This document shows, piece after piece, positions 1 through 5,690 of a stretch of DNA of 5,690 nucleotides. The notes beneath the pieces were generated by a model. The model ran no database searches, had not been told where the DNA came from, and saw only the letters and a program-made list of their open reading frames with translations. Origin of the DNA: an uncultured Prevotellaceae bacterium (GTDB taxonomy: Bacteria > Bacteroidota > Bacteroidia > Bacteroidales > Muribaculaceae); assembly GCA_947254205.1 (NCBI GenBank), contig CAMYCE010000119.1, positions 1-5,690 on the forward strand. The letters run 5' to 3'. The position numbers and the translations under genes were made by a program. The first letter of the stretch is position 1; the number at the start of each line of letters is the position of its first letter.

Positions 1-8
1 CTAAGAGC

Positions 9-55
9 GAGGAAGGAGAGAAGGAAACACATTCCAACTCCCCTTCCTCTTTTTT
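9..55 (+). terminator. Possible Rho-independent terminator of a gene left of the window
   Basis: An 8-bp perfect stem pairs GAGGAAGG (9-16) with CCTTCCTC (42-49), and a smaller inner stem pairs GGAA (23-26) with TTCC (32-35). Six T residues (50-55) follow on the plus strand. The shape is that of an intrinsic terminator for a plus-strand gene ending before base 1. The long interrupted loop weakens the call, and the gene it would serve is not visible. Confidence 0.4.
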
Positions 56-93
56 ATTCCCCCCCCCTCCGAAAAATCAACAAATTAAACGAA

Positions 94-599
94 TTAAACC
101 AATATAAGTTGGTAACTCGAGTGAGGTAGTACTGATTGACCATGTTTATACCCTACTATGATGATATAGTAGTCGCAGTTGCTGGCCTTTTGGTTGTAGT
201 TTTTGTGATCAATGACAGCTTTGCCGCGTTGTCACACAAATTTGTTGTCGGCAAGTTCGTGCATGAGAGTTTTCACCATTTCATCGCGATCTTTGTTTTT
301 GTCAAACCATGCGACATAGGATTTCTTTTGTGTTTTTATTAATGCCATAGGCATAGATCACAAAGTCGGTGCCCCATGGCAGCAAGTCAAATGCCATGTT
401 GCGTTCGGTGAGTTCTTGATTGTCAACAAACATGTCTTGTCGCATATATTCTTTCCAATCTTTATGATAGAGAGCCACCTTATATTGCCACCAAGAGCGG
501 TCATAGGCTACTATGCCTTCCACGCCTTTATATCGCTCCCATTTGTTGTGAAATGTATTTTTTGTTTGATTAATATGTAATAATATAGGGTGTGATATG
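94..599 (-). pseudogene. Broken, 5'-truncated gene of unknown function
   Basis: An open frame on the minus strand runs from the edge of the repeat at 600 down to a stop at 302-304. It encodes a protein-like stretch including WERYKGVEGIVAYDRSWWQY, then FDLLPWGTDFVIYAYGINKN. No ATG is available; only an internal GTG at 521-523 could serve as a start. At about 322-331 the coding character jumps to the next frame, which continues as KSYVAWFDKNKDRDEMVKTL to HELADNKFV, then a TGA (232-234). Beyond this TGA the same frame stays open (QRGKAVIDHKNYNQKASNCD) to a TAA at 94-96. This suggests one older gene with a frameshift, probably one nonsense mutation, and a lost 5' end. The segment L-WGTDFVIYAYGIN weakly recalls fibronectin-III-like repeats of Bacteroidales surface lipoproteins (LxxxTeYxVYAyG), which is only a resemblance. 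The 5' part is not found beyond the repeat, where the terminator of the next gene lies. Alternative: a natural short ORF 302-523, less likely given the good coding sequence on both sides of its ends. Confidence 0.5.
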
Positions 600-792
600 C
601 TTCAACCCAAATCGGTCATTAGGTTTCTTTGTTTTTGTCAAATTATTTTGAGTAATTTTTGATTGATTTTGAGGGCGTTTAGCGGGCTAAACAACCGAAA
701 AAGCAGTCAAAAAGAACCAAAATAAATGACAAAGGCAAGGAAAAGCCTAATATATTTTCTTATTGCGACCTAATGACCGATTTGGGTTCAAG
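600..792 (+). mobile_element. MITE-like repeat, copy 1 (193 bp)
   Basis: Terminal inverted repeats of 25 bases lie at 600-624 and 768-792 and differ at one position. Their shared core is CCCAAATCGGTCATTAGGT, preceded by CTTCAA on one end and CTTGAA on the other. An internal hairpin GTTTAGC-GG-GCTAAAC lies in the first half. The whole unit recurs in reverse orientation at 4904-5097 with about 14 differences. It encodes no protein of its own: the one frame that stays open through copy 2 stops early here, and the copies differ by a one-base indel within it. Small size, paired terminal repeats, more than one copy and no coding capacity fit a non-autonomous MITE moved by a transposase encoded elsewhere. 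No convincing target-site duplication is visible, so the exact ends may be off by a few bases. It sits between the secreted-protein terminator and the broken gene. Confidence 0.75.
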
Positions 793-804
793 TATTTCTT
801 TCAG

Positions 805-843
805 AAAAAAAATAGGGGTGGCCAATTACTTGTGGCACACCCC
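805..843 (-). terminator. Rho-independent terminator of the secreted-protein gene
   Basis: Read on the minus strand, GGGGTG then TGCCA (833-843) pairs with TGGCCACCCC (815-824) to form a 10-bp stem with one bulged base and an 8-base loop. A T-rich run follows at once (eight A on the plus strand, 805-812). It begins about 35 bases after the stop codon of the 879-2780 gene and shows no partner gene on the plus strand. Confidence 0.8.
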
Positions 844-878
844 CTGCAAAAAAGGTCTTCAAGGGAAAAGGTGTTGGC

Positions 879-2780
879 TTATTTCACCATAATTTTTGAG
901 CACCAGCTACCTTGTGCATTGCTCATCTTCACCAGATAGATGCCTGTGGGGAGTTGTGTGCCTCGCGCGGTCGAAACAAGACGTCCTTGCACATCATAGA
1001 TGGCTAAGCTCGATAGTGTGCCTTCAATGTTCACCACGTTGCCTTCGATGCTGATAGTGGGCTTTTGAGCAGCGCGCACATTGGTCACTGCGCTTGGGCG
1101 CAGGTTCACGGTGGTTGAGCCATAGATGTTTCGGAATTGAGTAGGGTTGTCGAGGTTGGAGTGTGCCAGCACCACAAATTTCACTTTGTCGAGGTTGTAA
1201 TCGCCGGGCACAGGCAAGCTGTTGATGCTGATTTCAAAGGTGCCATCGTTGTTGATGTCATAGACTGCTTGCCCATAGGGGTTGGTTCCATAGTGGTGCA
1301 AGAGGTCGTTGTGCACAAAAGTGCCTTGATAGCCTGCTTGATGTGTGGTTTCGATGCCATCTTCGGTTATTGCCACTGCAACACGCAGGTCTTCGCGATT
1401 GGCATATTTATAGGCGTGTCCTTTGATTTCAAGAGTTGCCAATTCGGCTTGGTAGTCAACTTTCACCGAGTCAAACACTACTTGTTGACCTGTTTTTTTG
1501 AGTTGTTCAATGGCTTTGGGCCAATCTTTTTTAATGGGGGCAAGGCTTTCGATGTTTCCTTTTGAGGTGTTGTAGGTGAATGGAGTGCAGCGGTTGAATG
1601 CGATGGAGGGGGCTGCGATCACGCGCAATGCATCCATGGTCATATAGCCAGTCAACGAAACATAGTCGTCTTTGACGTGTTGCTGAATCACGTTCACTCG
1701 ATAGCCGTCGGCTTTGAGGTCGTCGATCACTTTTTGCACATCGCCAGCTTGTTTTCCACACTCTTCCATGTCCTCGGAAGTGAACACTTCAACCAACACG
1801 TCTTTCAGTTGAGTTTCACCACCCTCGGGTAGGGGAATGAGAAATGGAACCGAGGCGTCAAACTCGTTTACTGCATTGGGTTTTCCATTCACTTGGGTGA
1901 TATTGAAACGTGCAATGCCGGCACCACCCTTGCGCCCTTTGAGTGTGATGGCTAAGGTGTCGGTGTCATAGGCTTGTATTTGGGCAAGGTCGATGGTTTC
2001 TTGTTCCCCTTGTATCATGAAACTTGCTTTTGGGGTAGCTGTGGTTGCTGTGAGATTGCGGTAGACTACTTTGGCTTTCATCTCTTTGTTGCTCTCAATG
2101 CTTTGAGGCAATTCAAGCGTAAGTGGCAACACGGCATTGGCTAAAACTCCTTTGGGGTCGTCGATGTGGGCAAACACGAGTGCAGTGCCAATGCCCAGCG
2201 GAGCGGCACTGGAGGTGAAATAGAGGCCTTTTTCTTTATATTTGCCGTTGCTGATGCCCACTACGCAGCCTGCATCCAGCGAGTTTTTGTCGCCGTCGAA
2301 GGGGAGCACCATTTGTGCTTTGCCTTCACCGGCTCTCACCTGAAAGCCCACGGCATACACCTCGGTCGATTTCATGTCGACAGGAGTGTCAAATTCAAAA
2401 GTGTTCCAGCCCTGCTTAATGGCCACTTTCTTGACTTTAATAACGTTGAAATAGTAGGGGTCGCCCACAAATATGCGTCCGTCGTTGTCGTCGCACAAAG
2501 CATAGAATGTGACTCCCTTGATTTTGCCATTAGCCACATTGGGCAGTTGAATGGCCACCGACACGATTTTACCTTCGCCATAGCCTAAGCCTTGGCAATT
2601 GGTCGCAAATCGGTTGGCATAGCCAAAACCATCGGCAGGAGTGGGCGTGGCCGAAGTGTAGAGTTTGCCTAACTTGATGTTGCTTGGTTTAGAAAAGAGA
2701 TGATTAACTTCTTGATTTTGTGCAGTAGCCCAAGTTACCATCATGAGCAGGCATACCAATAAAGATGTAATTTTTTTCAT
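879..2780 (-). CDS. Secreted Omp28-like protein with type IX secretion sorting domain
   Basis: The protein has 633 residues. Residues 1-20 are a Sec signal peptide (MKK, hydrophobic core, TWATA, then Q21). Residues of about 25-215 look like an all-beta domain. About 216-315 look like an immunoglobulin-like beta domain. About 326-560 resemble the thioredoxin-fold region of Omp28-related outer-membrane proteins: VLVEVFTS (328-335) matches the family's VLxEEFTG strand, and PSIAFNR (391-397) matches its cis-Pro P-x-x-x-x-NR loop. Where the family has CxxC, this protein has MEEC (M338, C341), so classical disulfide exchange is doubtful. Residues of about 565-633 form a type A C-terminal sorting domain (TIGR04183-like), with IYDVQGRLV (594-602), LPTGIYLVKM (610-619) and a basic end SKIMVK. 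This predicts export by Sec, passage through the type IX translocon, removal of the tail and release or anchoring at the cell surface. The ATG at 2778-2780 is chosen because the signal peptide begins there; the leader just upstream is A-rich with no Shine-Dalgarno, as is usual in Bacteroidota. It has its own promoter and terminator, so it appears monocistronic. The true substrate or partner is unknown. Confidence 0.88.
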   Translation of the reverse strand: MKKITSLLVCLLMMVTWATAQNQEVNHLFSKPSNIKLGKLYTSATPTPADGFGYANRFATNCQGLGYGEGKIVSVAIQLPNVANGKIKGVTFYALCDDNDGRIFVGDPYYFNVIKVKKVAIKQGWNTFEFDTPVDMKSTEVYAVGFQVRAGEGKAQMVLPFDGDKNSLDAGCVVGISNGKYKEKGLYFTSSAAPLGIGTALVFAHIDDPKGVLANAVLPLTLELPQSIESNKEMKAKVVYRNLTATTATPKASFMIQGEQETIDLAQIQAYDTDTLAITLKGRKGGAGIARFNITQVNGKPNAVNEFDASVPFLIPLPEGGETQLKDVLVEVFTSEDMEECGKQAGDVQKVIDDLKADGYRVNVIQQHVKDDYVSLTGYMTMDALRVIAAPSIAFNRCTPFTYNTSKGNIESLAPIKKDWPKAIEQLKKTGQQVVFDSVKVDYQAELATLEIKGHAYKYANREDLRVAVAITEDGIETTHQAGYQGTFVHNDLLHHYGTNPYGQAVYDINNDGTFEISINSLPVPGDYNLDKVKFVVLAHSNLDNPTQFRNIYGSTTVNLRPSAVTNVRAAQKPTISIEGNVVNIEGTLSSLAIYDVQGRLVSTARGTQLPTGIYLVKMSNAQGSWCSKIMVK

Positions 2781-2855
2781 AAGTTTTTTTTAGTTAATAT
2801 AGTGTTGTTAATAAAGTTAAGCCCTTGAAGAGGCTTTTTAAGTGGTATTGTGTAA

Positions 2856-2889
2856 CAAATTTAGCTGTTTTGTTGATATTTATCAACAA
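2856..2889 (-). promoter_or_regulatory. Bacteroidota promoter of the secreted-protein gene, with overlapping inverted repeat
   Basis: Read on the minus strand, a -7 box TAAATTTG (2856-2863) fits TAnnTTTG exactly. A TTGTTG (2884-2889) stands 20 bases upstream as the -33 element. Transcription would start near 2850, giving a leader of about 70 bases that contains a small hairpin (AAGCC 2819-2823 with GGCTT 2832-2836). The spacer is filled by an inverted repeat, TGTTGATA (2871-2878) and TATCAACA (2881-2888), which covers the -33 side and could bind a dimeric regulator. The promoter is matched to consensus; the operator is inferred. Confidence 0.65.
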
Positions 2890-2911
2890 TAAAACCATGT
2901 TTTTTCTATAC

Positions 2912-2954
2912 AAAAAATCGGTAGGGAATATTCTTTCAAGAATATTCCCTACCG
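2912..2954 (-). terminator. Rho-independent terminator of typA
   Basis: A perfect 17-bp inverted repeat (2919-2935 with 2938-2954) closes on a nominal 2-base loop, realistically 4-6 bases in RNA. On the minus strand it is followed by six T residues (plus-strand A 2912-2917). It starts 32 bases after the typA stop codon. It also separates typA from the promoter of the next gene. Confidence 0.88.
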
Positions 2955-2986
2955 CAAAAATATAAAATTATGAAACAAAGTCGGTT

Positions 2987-4801
2987 TTAGTCGTCGCTAC
3001 CCGTTGATTTTGCCAAGCGTTTGCGCTCAAGCTCGTCGAGCACTATTTTGCGCATGCGCAGGTGGTTGGGCGTGATTTCAACATATTCGTCAACCTTGAT
3101 ATATTCAAGGGCCTCTTCGAGACTGAACACCACAGGAGGCACAATCTTGGCTTTTTCGTCGCTACCCGAAGCGCGCACGTTGGATAGCTTTTTGCTCTTG
3201 GTCACGTTGATCACGAGGTCGCGCTCTTTGGTGTGTTCTCCCACTACTTGGCCGGCATACACATCTTCTTGTGGGAAGATGAAGAACTTGCCACGATCTT
3301 GCAACTTGTCGATTGCATAGGCATAGGCCACACCACTTTCCATGGCCACGAGCGAGCCATTGGTGCGACGCACAATCTCGCCTTTCCATGGCTCATAGTC
3401 AAGAAAGCGATGTGCCATGATAGCCTCGCCCGCACTGGCTGTGAGCACATTGGTGCGCAAGCCAATGATGCCTCGCGATGGAATTTTAAACTCGAGGTGA
3501 ATGCGGTCGTTTTGCGTTTCCATGAGTGTCATTTCGCCCTTGCGACGAGTGACCATATCAATCATTTTGCTCGAATATTCTTCGGGCACATTGATGGTGA
3601 GCGTTTCAAAGGGTTCACACTTCACGCCATCTATTTCTTTGATAATCACTTGAGGTTGCCCCACTTGCAGTTCATAGCCCTCGCGACGCATCTCCTCGAT
3701 GAGCACGCTCAAGTGCAGCACTCCACGGCCAAACACGTTCCAAGCCTCTTCGCGCTCGGTTTTCTCGACACGCAAAGCAAGGTTTTTTTGCAACTCATGT
3801 TGTAGTCGTTCCCAAATGTGGCGCGATGTCACAAACTTGCCGTCTTTACCAAAAAAAGGAGAGTCGTTGATGGTGAAGAGCATCGACATGGTGGGCTCGT
3901 CGATAGCAATGCGGGGTAGGGGTTCGGGGTTTTCGGGGTCGGCAACCGTGTCGCCAATTTCAAAGCCTTCAAGACCAATAATGGCGCAAATGTCGCCACT
4001 GCCCACACTATTGGCGTGCACTTGGCCCATGCCCTCAAAGGTGCGCAATTCCTTGACTTTTTGTTTCACGACAGAGCCATCTTTTTGGCACAAAGCTACT
4101 GTCATGCCGTCTTTGAGTTCGCCACGATGCACGCGTCCCACTGCAATGCGCCCCACATAGCTGTTGTAGTCGAGCGAGGTGATCACCATTTGGGCACTGC
4201 CTTCTTGAACTTTAGGCTCGGGAATGTGCTCAACAATTGCATCAAGCACTGCAGTGATGTCGGTGGTGGGCTGGTTCCAGTCGTTGCTCATCCAGCCTTC
4301 TTTGGCCGAGCCAAACACGGTTGGAAATTCAAGCTGATCTTCATTGGCATCGAGGTTACACATGAGTTCAAACACTTGTTCTTGCACCTCGTCGGGGCGA
4401 CAATTGGGCTTGTCGACCTTGTTGATCACCACAATGGGTTTAAGGCCTATTTCGATAGCTTTTTGGAGCACAAATCGAGTTTGTGGCATGGGTCCCTCAA
4501 AGGCATCAACCAGCAACAAGCAGCCGTCGGCCATGTTGAGCACTCGCTCAACTTCACCGCCAAAGTCGGAGTGACCTGGAGTGTCGATGATGTTGATTTT
4601 ATAACCCTTGTAGTTTATTGAAACATTTTTTGATAGAATAGTGATTCCTCGTTCGCGTTCAATATCGTTACTGTCAAGAATTTGTGTACCTACTTGCTGG
4701 TTTTCTCTAAATAGATTGCCTGCGGCAAGCATTTTGTCAACCAGTGTTGTCTTCCCATGATCGACATGGGCTATAATGGCAACATTTCTAATGTTTTGCA
4801 T
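2987..4801 (-). CDS. typA: Translational GTPase TypA/BipA
   Basis: This 604-residue protein is a full-length member of the EF-G-like TypA/BipA family, which is normally about 600 residues. It binds the ribosome in the GTP form and supports 50S assembly and growth under stress or cold. GTPase motifs are all present: P-loop AHVDHGKT (11-18), switch I RGITI (51-55), DTPGH (73-77), NKVD (127-130) and GSAK (164-167). A beta-barrel domain II follows (about 200-290), then an EF-G domain III-like part including FGRGVLHLSVLIEEMRREG (357-375). RGIIGLRT (443-450) marks the domain V-like part. The family-specific C-terminal domain contains NVRASGSDEK (541-550) and LEEALEYI...ITPNHLRMRK (561-585). The start ATG at 4799-4801 gives the family's normal N-terminus (MQNIRNVAIIAHVDHGK). 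The gene lies downstream of rpsO on the same strand, a neighbourhood I recall as common in Bacteroidales, but here a repeat and an rpsO terminator lie between them. Its own -7 box indicates separate transcription. No damage to key residues is seen. Confidence 0.98.
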   Translation of the reverse strand: MQNIRNVAIIAHVDHGKTTLVDKMLAAGNLFRENQQVGTQILDSNDIERERGITILSKNVSINYKGYKINIIDTPGHSDFGGEVERVLNMADGCLLLVDAFEGPMPQTRFVLQKAIEIGLKPIVVINKVDKPNCRPDEVQEQVFELMCNLDANEDQLEFPTVFGSAKEGWMSNDWNQPTTDITAVLDAIVEHIPEPKVQEGSAQMVITSLDYNSYVGRIAVGRVHRGELKDGMTVALCQKDGSVVKQKVKELRTFEGMGQVHANSVGSGDICAIIGLEGFEIGDTVADPENPEPLPRIAIDEPTMSMLFTINDSPFFGKDGKFVTSRHIWERLQHELQKNLALRVEKTEREEAWNVFGRGVLHLSVLIEEMRREGYELQVGQPQVIIKEIDGVKCEPFETLTINVPEEYSSKMIDMVTRRKGEMTLMETQNDRIHLEFKIPSRGIIGLRTNVLTASAGEAIMAHRFLDYEPWKGEIVRRTNGSLVAMESGVAYAYAIDKLQDRGKFFIFPQEDVYAGQVVGEHTKERDLVINVTKSKKLSNVRASGSDEKAKIVPPVVFSLEEALEYIKVDEYVEITPNHLRMRKIVLDELERKRLAKSTGSDD

Positions 4802-4823
4802 ATAATATCTCTAATTTAGGCTA

Positions 4824-4831
4824 CAAAGGTA
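4824..4831 (-). promoter_or_regulatory. Promoter -7 box of typA
   Basis: TACCTTTG on the minus strand fits TAnnTTTG and lies 22 bases before the typA start codon, implying a very short leader. No TTTG is found at the expected distance of 19-21 bases upstream, so the -33 element is weak or absent. The copy 2 repeat begins about 70 bases further upstream, outside this core promoter. Confidence 0.5.
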
Positions 4832-4903
4832 CACATTTATCGGCAAAAAGAGCGTATAGAATTCACAAAAAAAGCGCCATAGCCGGCAATAGGCAAATTG
4901 TTG

Positions 4904-5097
4904 TTTAAACCCCAATCGGTCATTAGGTCGCAATAAGAAAATATCTTAGGCTTTTCCTTGCCTTTGCCATTTATTTTGGTTCTTTTTGACTGTTTTTTTT
5001 GGTTGTTTAGCCCGCTAAACGCCCTCAAAATCAATCAAAAATTACTCAAAATAAATTGTCAAATACCAAGAAACCTAATGACCGATTTGCGTTCAAG
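4904..5097 (-). mobile_element. MITE-like repeat, copy 2 (about 194 bp)
   Basis: This is the reverse-oriented partner of the element at 600-792, matching across its whole length at about 93% identity. Its terminal inverted repeats (about 4904-4928 and 5073-5097) share ATCGGTCATTAGGT but have about four mismatches in 25, so they are more decayed than in copy 1. The internal hairpin GTTTAGC-CC-GCTAAAC (plus strand) is intact. An incidental minus-strand ORF crosses it (4837-5034), but its frame is not kept in copy 1, so I treat it as non-coding. It lies between the rpsO terminator and the typA promoter, where it lengthens the gap between two genes I believe are often close neighbours. Confidence 0.75.
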
Positions 5098-5186
5098 CCC
5101 GGGGCAAGTTGGTTTTATAAATGCCCCATCATCGGGCGCATCGCCCTCACTTGGGGGCTGAGTCGCTTTCTTGGGGAGGTGGGCAC
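5098..5186. other. GC-rich structured intergenic block
   Basis: This stretch between the repeat and the rpsO terminator is much richer in G and C than its surroundings. It can form two successive hairpins: GGGGCA (5101-5106) with TGCCCC (5122-5127), and GGGCG (5134-5138) with CGCCC (5142-5146). A minus-strand frame can be read through it (including QPPSEGDAPDDGAFIKPTCP) but has no good start and ends inside the repeat, so I do not call a gene. It may be a second dispersed repeat or a remnant; function unknown. Confidence 0.35.
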
Positions 5187-5224
5187 AAAAAAAACTGCTA
5201 CAACCATGATGATTGTAGCAGTTT
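5187..5224 (-). terminator. Rho-independent terminator of rpsO
   Basis: A perfect 12-bp stem (5192-5203 with 5213-5224) encloses a 9-base loop. On the minus strand it leads into a run of eight T (plus-strand A 5187-5194). It lies about 48 bases after the rpsO stop. The plus strand also has a T-rich stretch after the stem, so it could act in both directions, though no plus-strand gene is seen. Confidence 0.85.
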
Positions 5225-5271
5225 CCTTTTTCTTAGAGATTGTGTGTCTCGCTCTAAATAAAACAGGGTGA

Positions 5272-5547
5272 TTACTTGCGAATACCGAGTTCTTTCTTAG
5301 CGATGATGGCACGATAGCGGTTGATGTCTTTCTTGATTAAGTAATCAAGCAAGCGACGACGCTTACCTACCAGCATCTTGAGCGAACGTTGAGTCGTATA
5401 ATCTTTTTTGTTGACCTTCAAGTGTTCGGTCAAGTGGGCAATACGAACCGAGAATAATGCAATCTGAGCCTCGGGAGACCCAGTATCAGTATTGCTTTTG
5501 CCGTAGTTGCCGAAGATTTCTTTCTTCTTCTCTGAATCTAAATACAT
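5272..5547 (-). CDS. rpsO: 30S ribosomal protein S15
   Basis: The 91-residue product is close to the usual 89 residues of bacterial S15, an early-binding 30S protein that contacts 16S rRNA in the central domain and helps form bridge contacts with 50S. The family signature is clear: TGSPEAQIALFS (22-33), HLTEHLK (38-44), KKDY (47-50) and the strongly conserved MLVGKRRRLLDYL (58-70). RNA-contact positions H42 and D49 are kept, and the usual Ser near position 52 is Thr. The ATG at 5545-5547 gives a normal N-terminus (MYLDSEKKKEIF). A consensus promoter lies 37 bases upstream and a strong terminator follows, so it looks like a single-gene transcript. The short AT-rich leader shows no structure that I can tie to S15 autoregulation. 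Confidence 0.98.
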   Translation of the reverse strand: MYLDSEKKKEIFGNYGKSNTDTGSPEAQIALFSVRIAHLTEHLKVNKKDYTTQRSLKMLVGKRRRLLDYLIKKDINRYRAIIAKKELGIRK

Positions 5548-5583
5548 TCTGAAAAATTTTTATAATTATTAAAAATAGCGGTG

Positions 5584-5615
5584 CAAATTTAGTGAATGTT
5601 TTTTGAACTACCAAA
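5584..5615 (-). promoter_or_regulatory. Bacteroidota consensus promoter of rpsO
   Basis: On the minus strand, TTTG (5612-5615), a 20-base spacer and TAAATTTG (5584-5591) match the Bacteroidota housekeeping-sigma consensus exactly. Transcription would start near 5577, about 30 bases ahead of the start codon. This is the best promoter match in the window and fits the high expression expected of a ribosomal protein gene. Confidence 0.8.
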
Positions 5616-5662
5616 CTTTCCTTGTTTTAAGTTATAACGTAGATTCAACTTCAAAATGCAAC

Positions 5663-5678
5663 TACGTTTGCAAATTTA
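5663..5678. promoter_or_regulatory. Back-to-back -7-like boxes at the right edge
   Basis: TACGTTTG on the plus strand (5663-5670) adjoins TAAATTTG on the minus strand (5671-5678); both fit TAnnTTTG. The minus-strand box could be a second, upstream rpsO promoter, and the plus-strand box could serve a divergent gene beyond the window. The -33 of the minus box would lie outside the window, and no TTTG stands at the right distance for the plus box, so this is tentative. Confidence 0.25.
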
Positions 5679-5690
5679 AGTAAAAGGTCT

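Noticed and set aside
136..342. Plus-strand ORF of 68 codons at the left end
   Set aside because: It is the complement of the better coding sequence of the decayed minus-strand gene, and its hydrophobic look comes from Lys/Asn/Asp codons on the other strand.
590..800. Target-site duplication around repeat copy 1 (and copy 2)
   Set aside because: The bases just outside both ends were compared for direct repeats of 2-9 bases; no convincing match was found at either copy.
1137..1565. Plus-strand ORF of 142 codons antisense to the secreted-protein gene
   Set aside because: It lies wholly opposite a clear gene, has no promoter or family-like features, and is explained by the codon pattern of the opposite strand. 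The same applies to the ORF at 2166-2588.
3233..4621. Several plus-strand ORFs of 150-200 codons (3233-3805, 3699-4160, 4016-4621)
   Set aside because: All are antisense to conserved typA and rich in His, Cys and Phe in the way typical of antisense translation. No recognisable motif was seen.
4870..4900. Possible small hairpin around GCCGGC upstream of the typA promoter
   Set aside because: Only three or four base pairs can be formed, which is within chance.
4837..5034. Minus-strand ORF of 65 codons running through repeat copy 2
   Set aside because: The matching frame in copy 1 is broken by an indel and an early stop, so the repeat does not preserve it.
1..5690. CRISPR array, tRNA/rRNA gene, riboswitch, transposase or defence genes
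   Set aside because: I looked for regular direct repeats, tRNA-like arms and further protein families and saw none. The gaps between genes are filled by the repeats, promoters and terminators listed.

Overview
The window looks like a Bacteroidales chromosome segment (Bacteroidota, of a lineage that carries the type IX secretion system, for example relatives of Prevotella, Porphyromonas or Muribaculaceae). The reasons are a secreted protein with a type IX C-terminal sorting domain, Bacteroidota-type promoters (TTTG, about 20 bases, TAnnTTTG) in front of the genes, A-rich leaders without a clear Shine-Dalgarno, and typical S15 and TypA/BipA sequences. Genus is not resolvable from this sequence.

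All genes read on the minus strand. From right to left: rpsO (ribosomal protein S15, 5272-5547) with a textbook promoter and a strong terminator; a 470-base gap holding a GC-rich block and a roughly 194-bp repeat; typA/bipA (translational GTPase, 2987-4801) with its own -7 box and a 17-bp terminator stem; a 633-residue secreted Omp28-like protein with a type IX sorting tail (879-2780), with promoter, possible operator and terminator; a second copy of the repeat; and the remains of a broken gene (94-599). The far left holds a possible plus-strand terminator for a gene outside the window.

rpsO and typA are housekeeping translation genes. Each gene here seems to be its own transcription unit, because each has a promoter-like element upstream and a hairpin plus T-run downstream. 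The secreted protein is functionally separate: it would leave the cytoplasm by Sec and cross the outer membrane by the type IX system.

The least ordinary item is the pair of repeats at 600-792 and 4904-5097. They are about 93% identical, in opposite orientation, have terminal inverted repeats of about 25 bases and no conserved ORF. They fit a miniature inverted-repeat transposable element (MITE). They bracket typA and the secreted-protein gene, and one abuts the broken gene. I see no CRISPR array, tRNA, rRNA, transposase or defence system.
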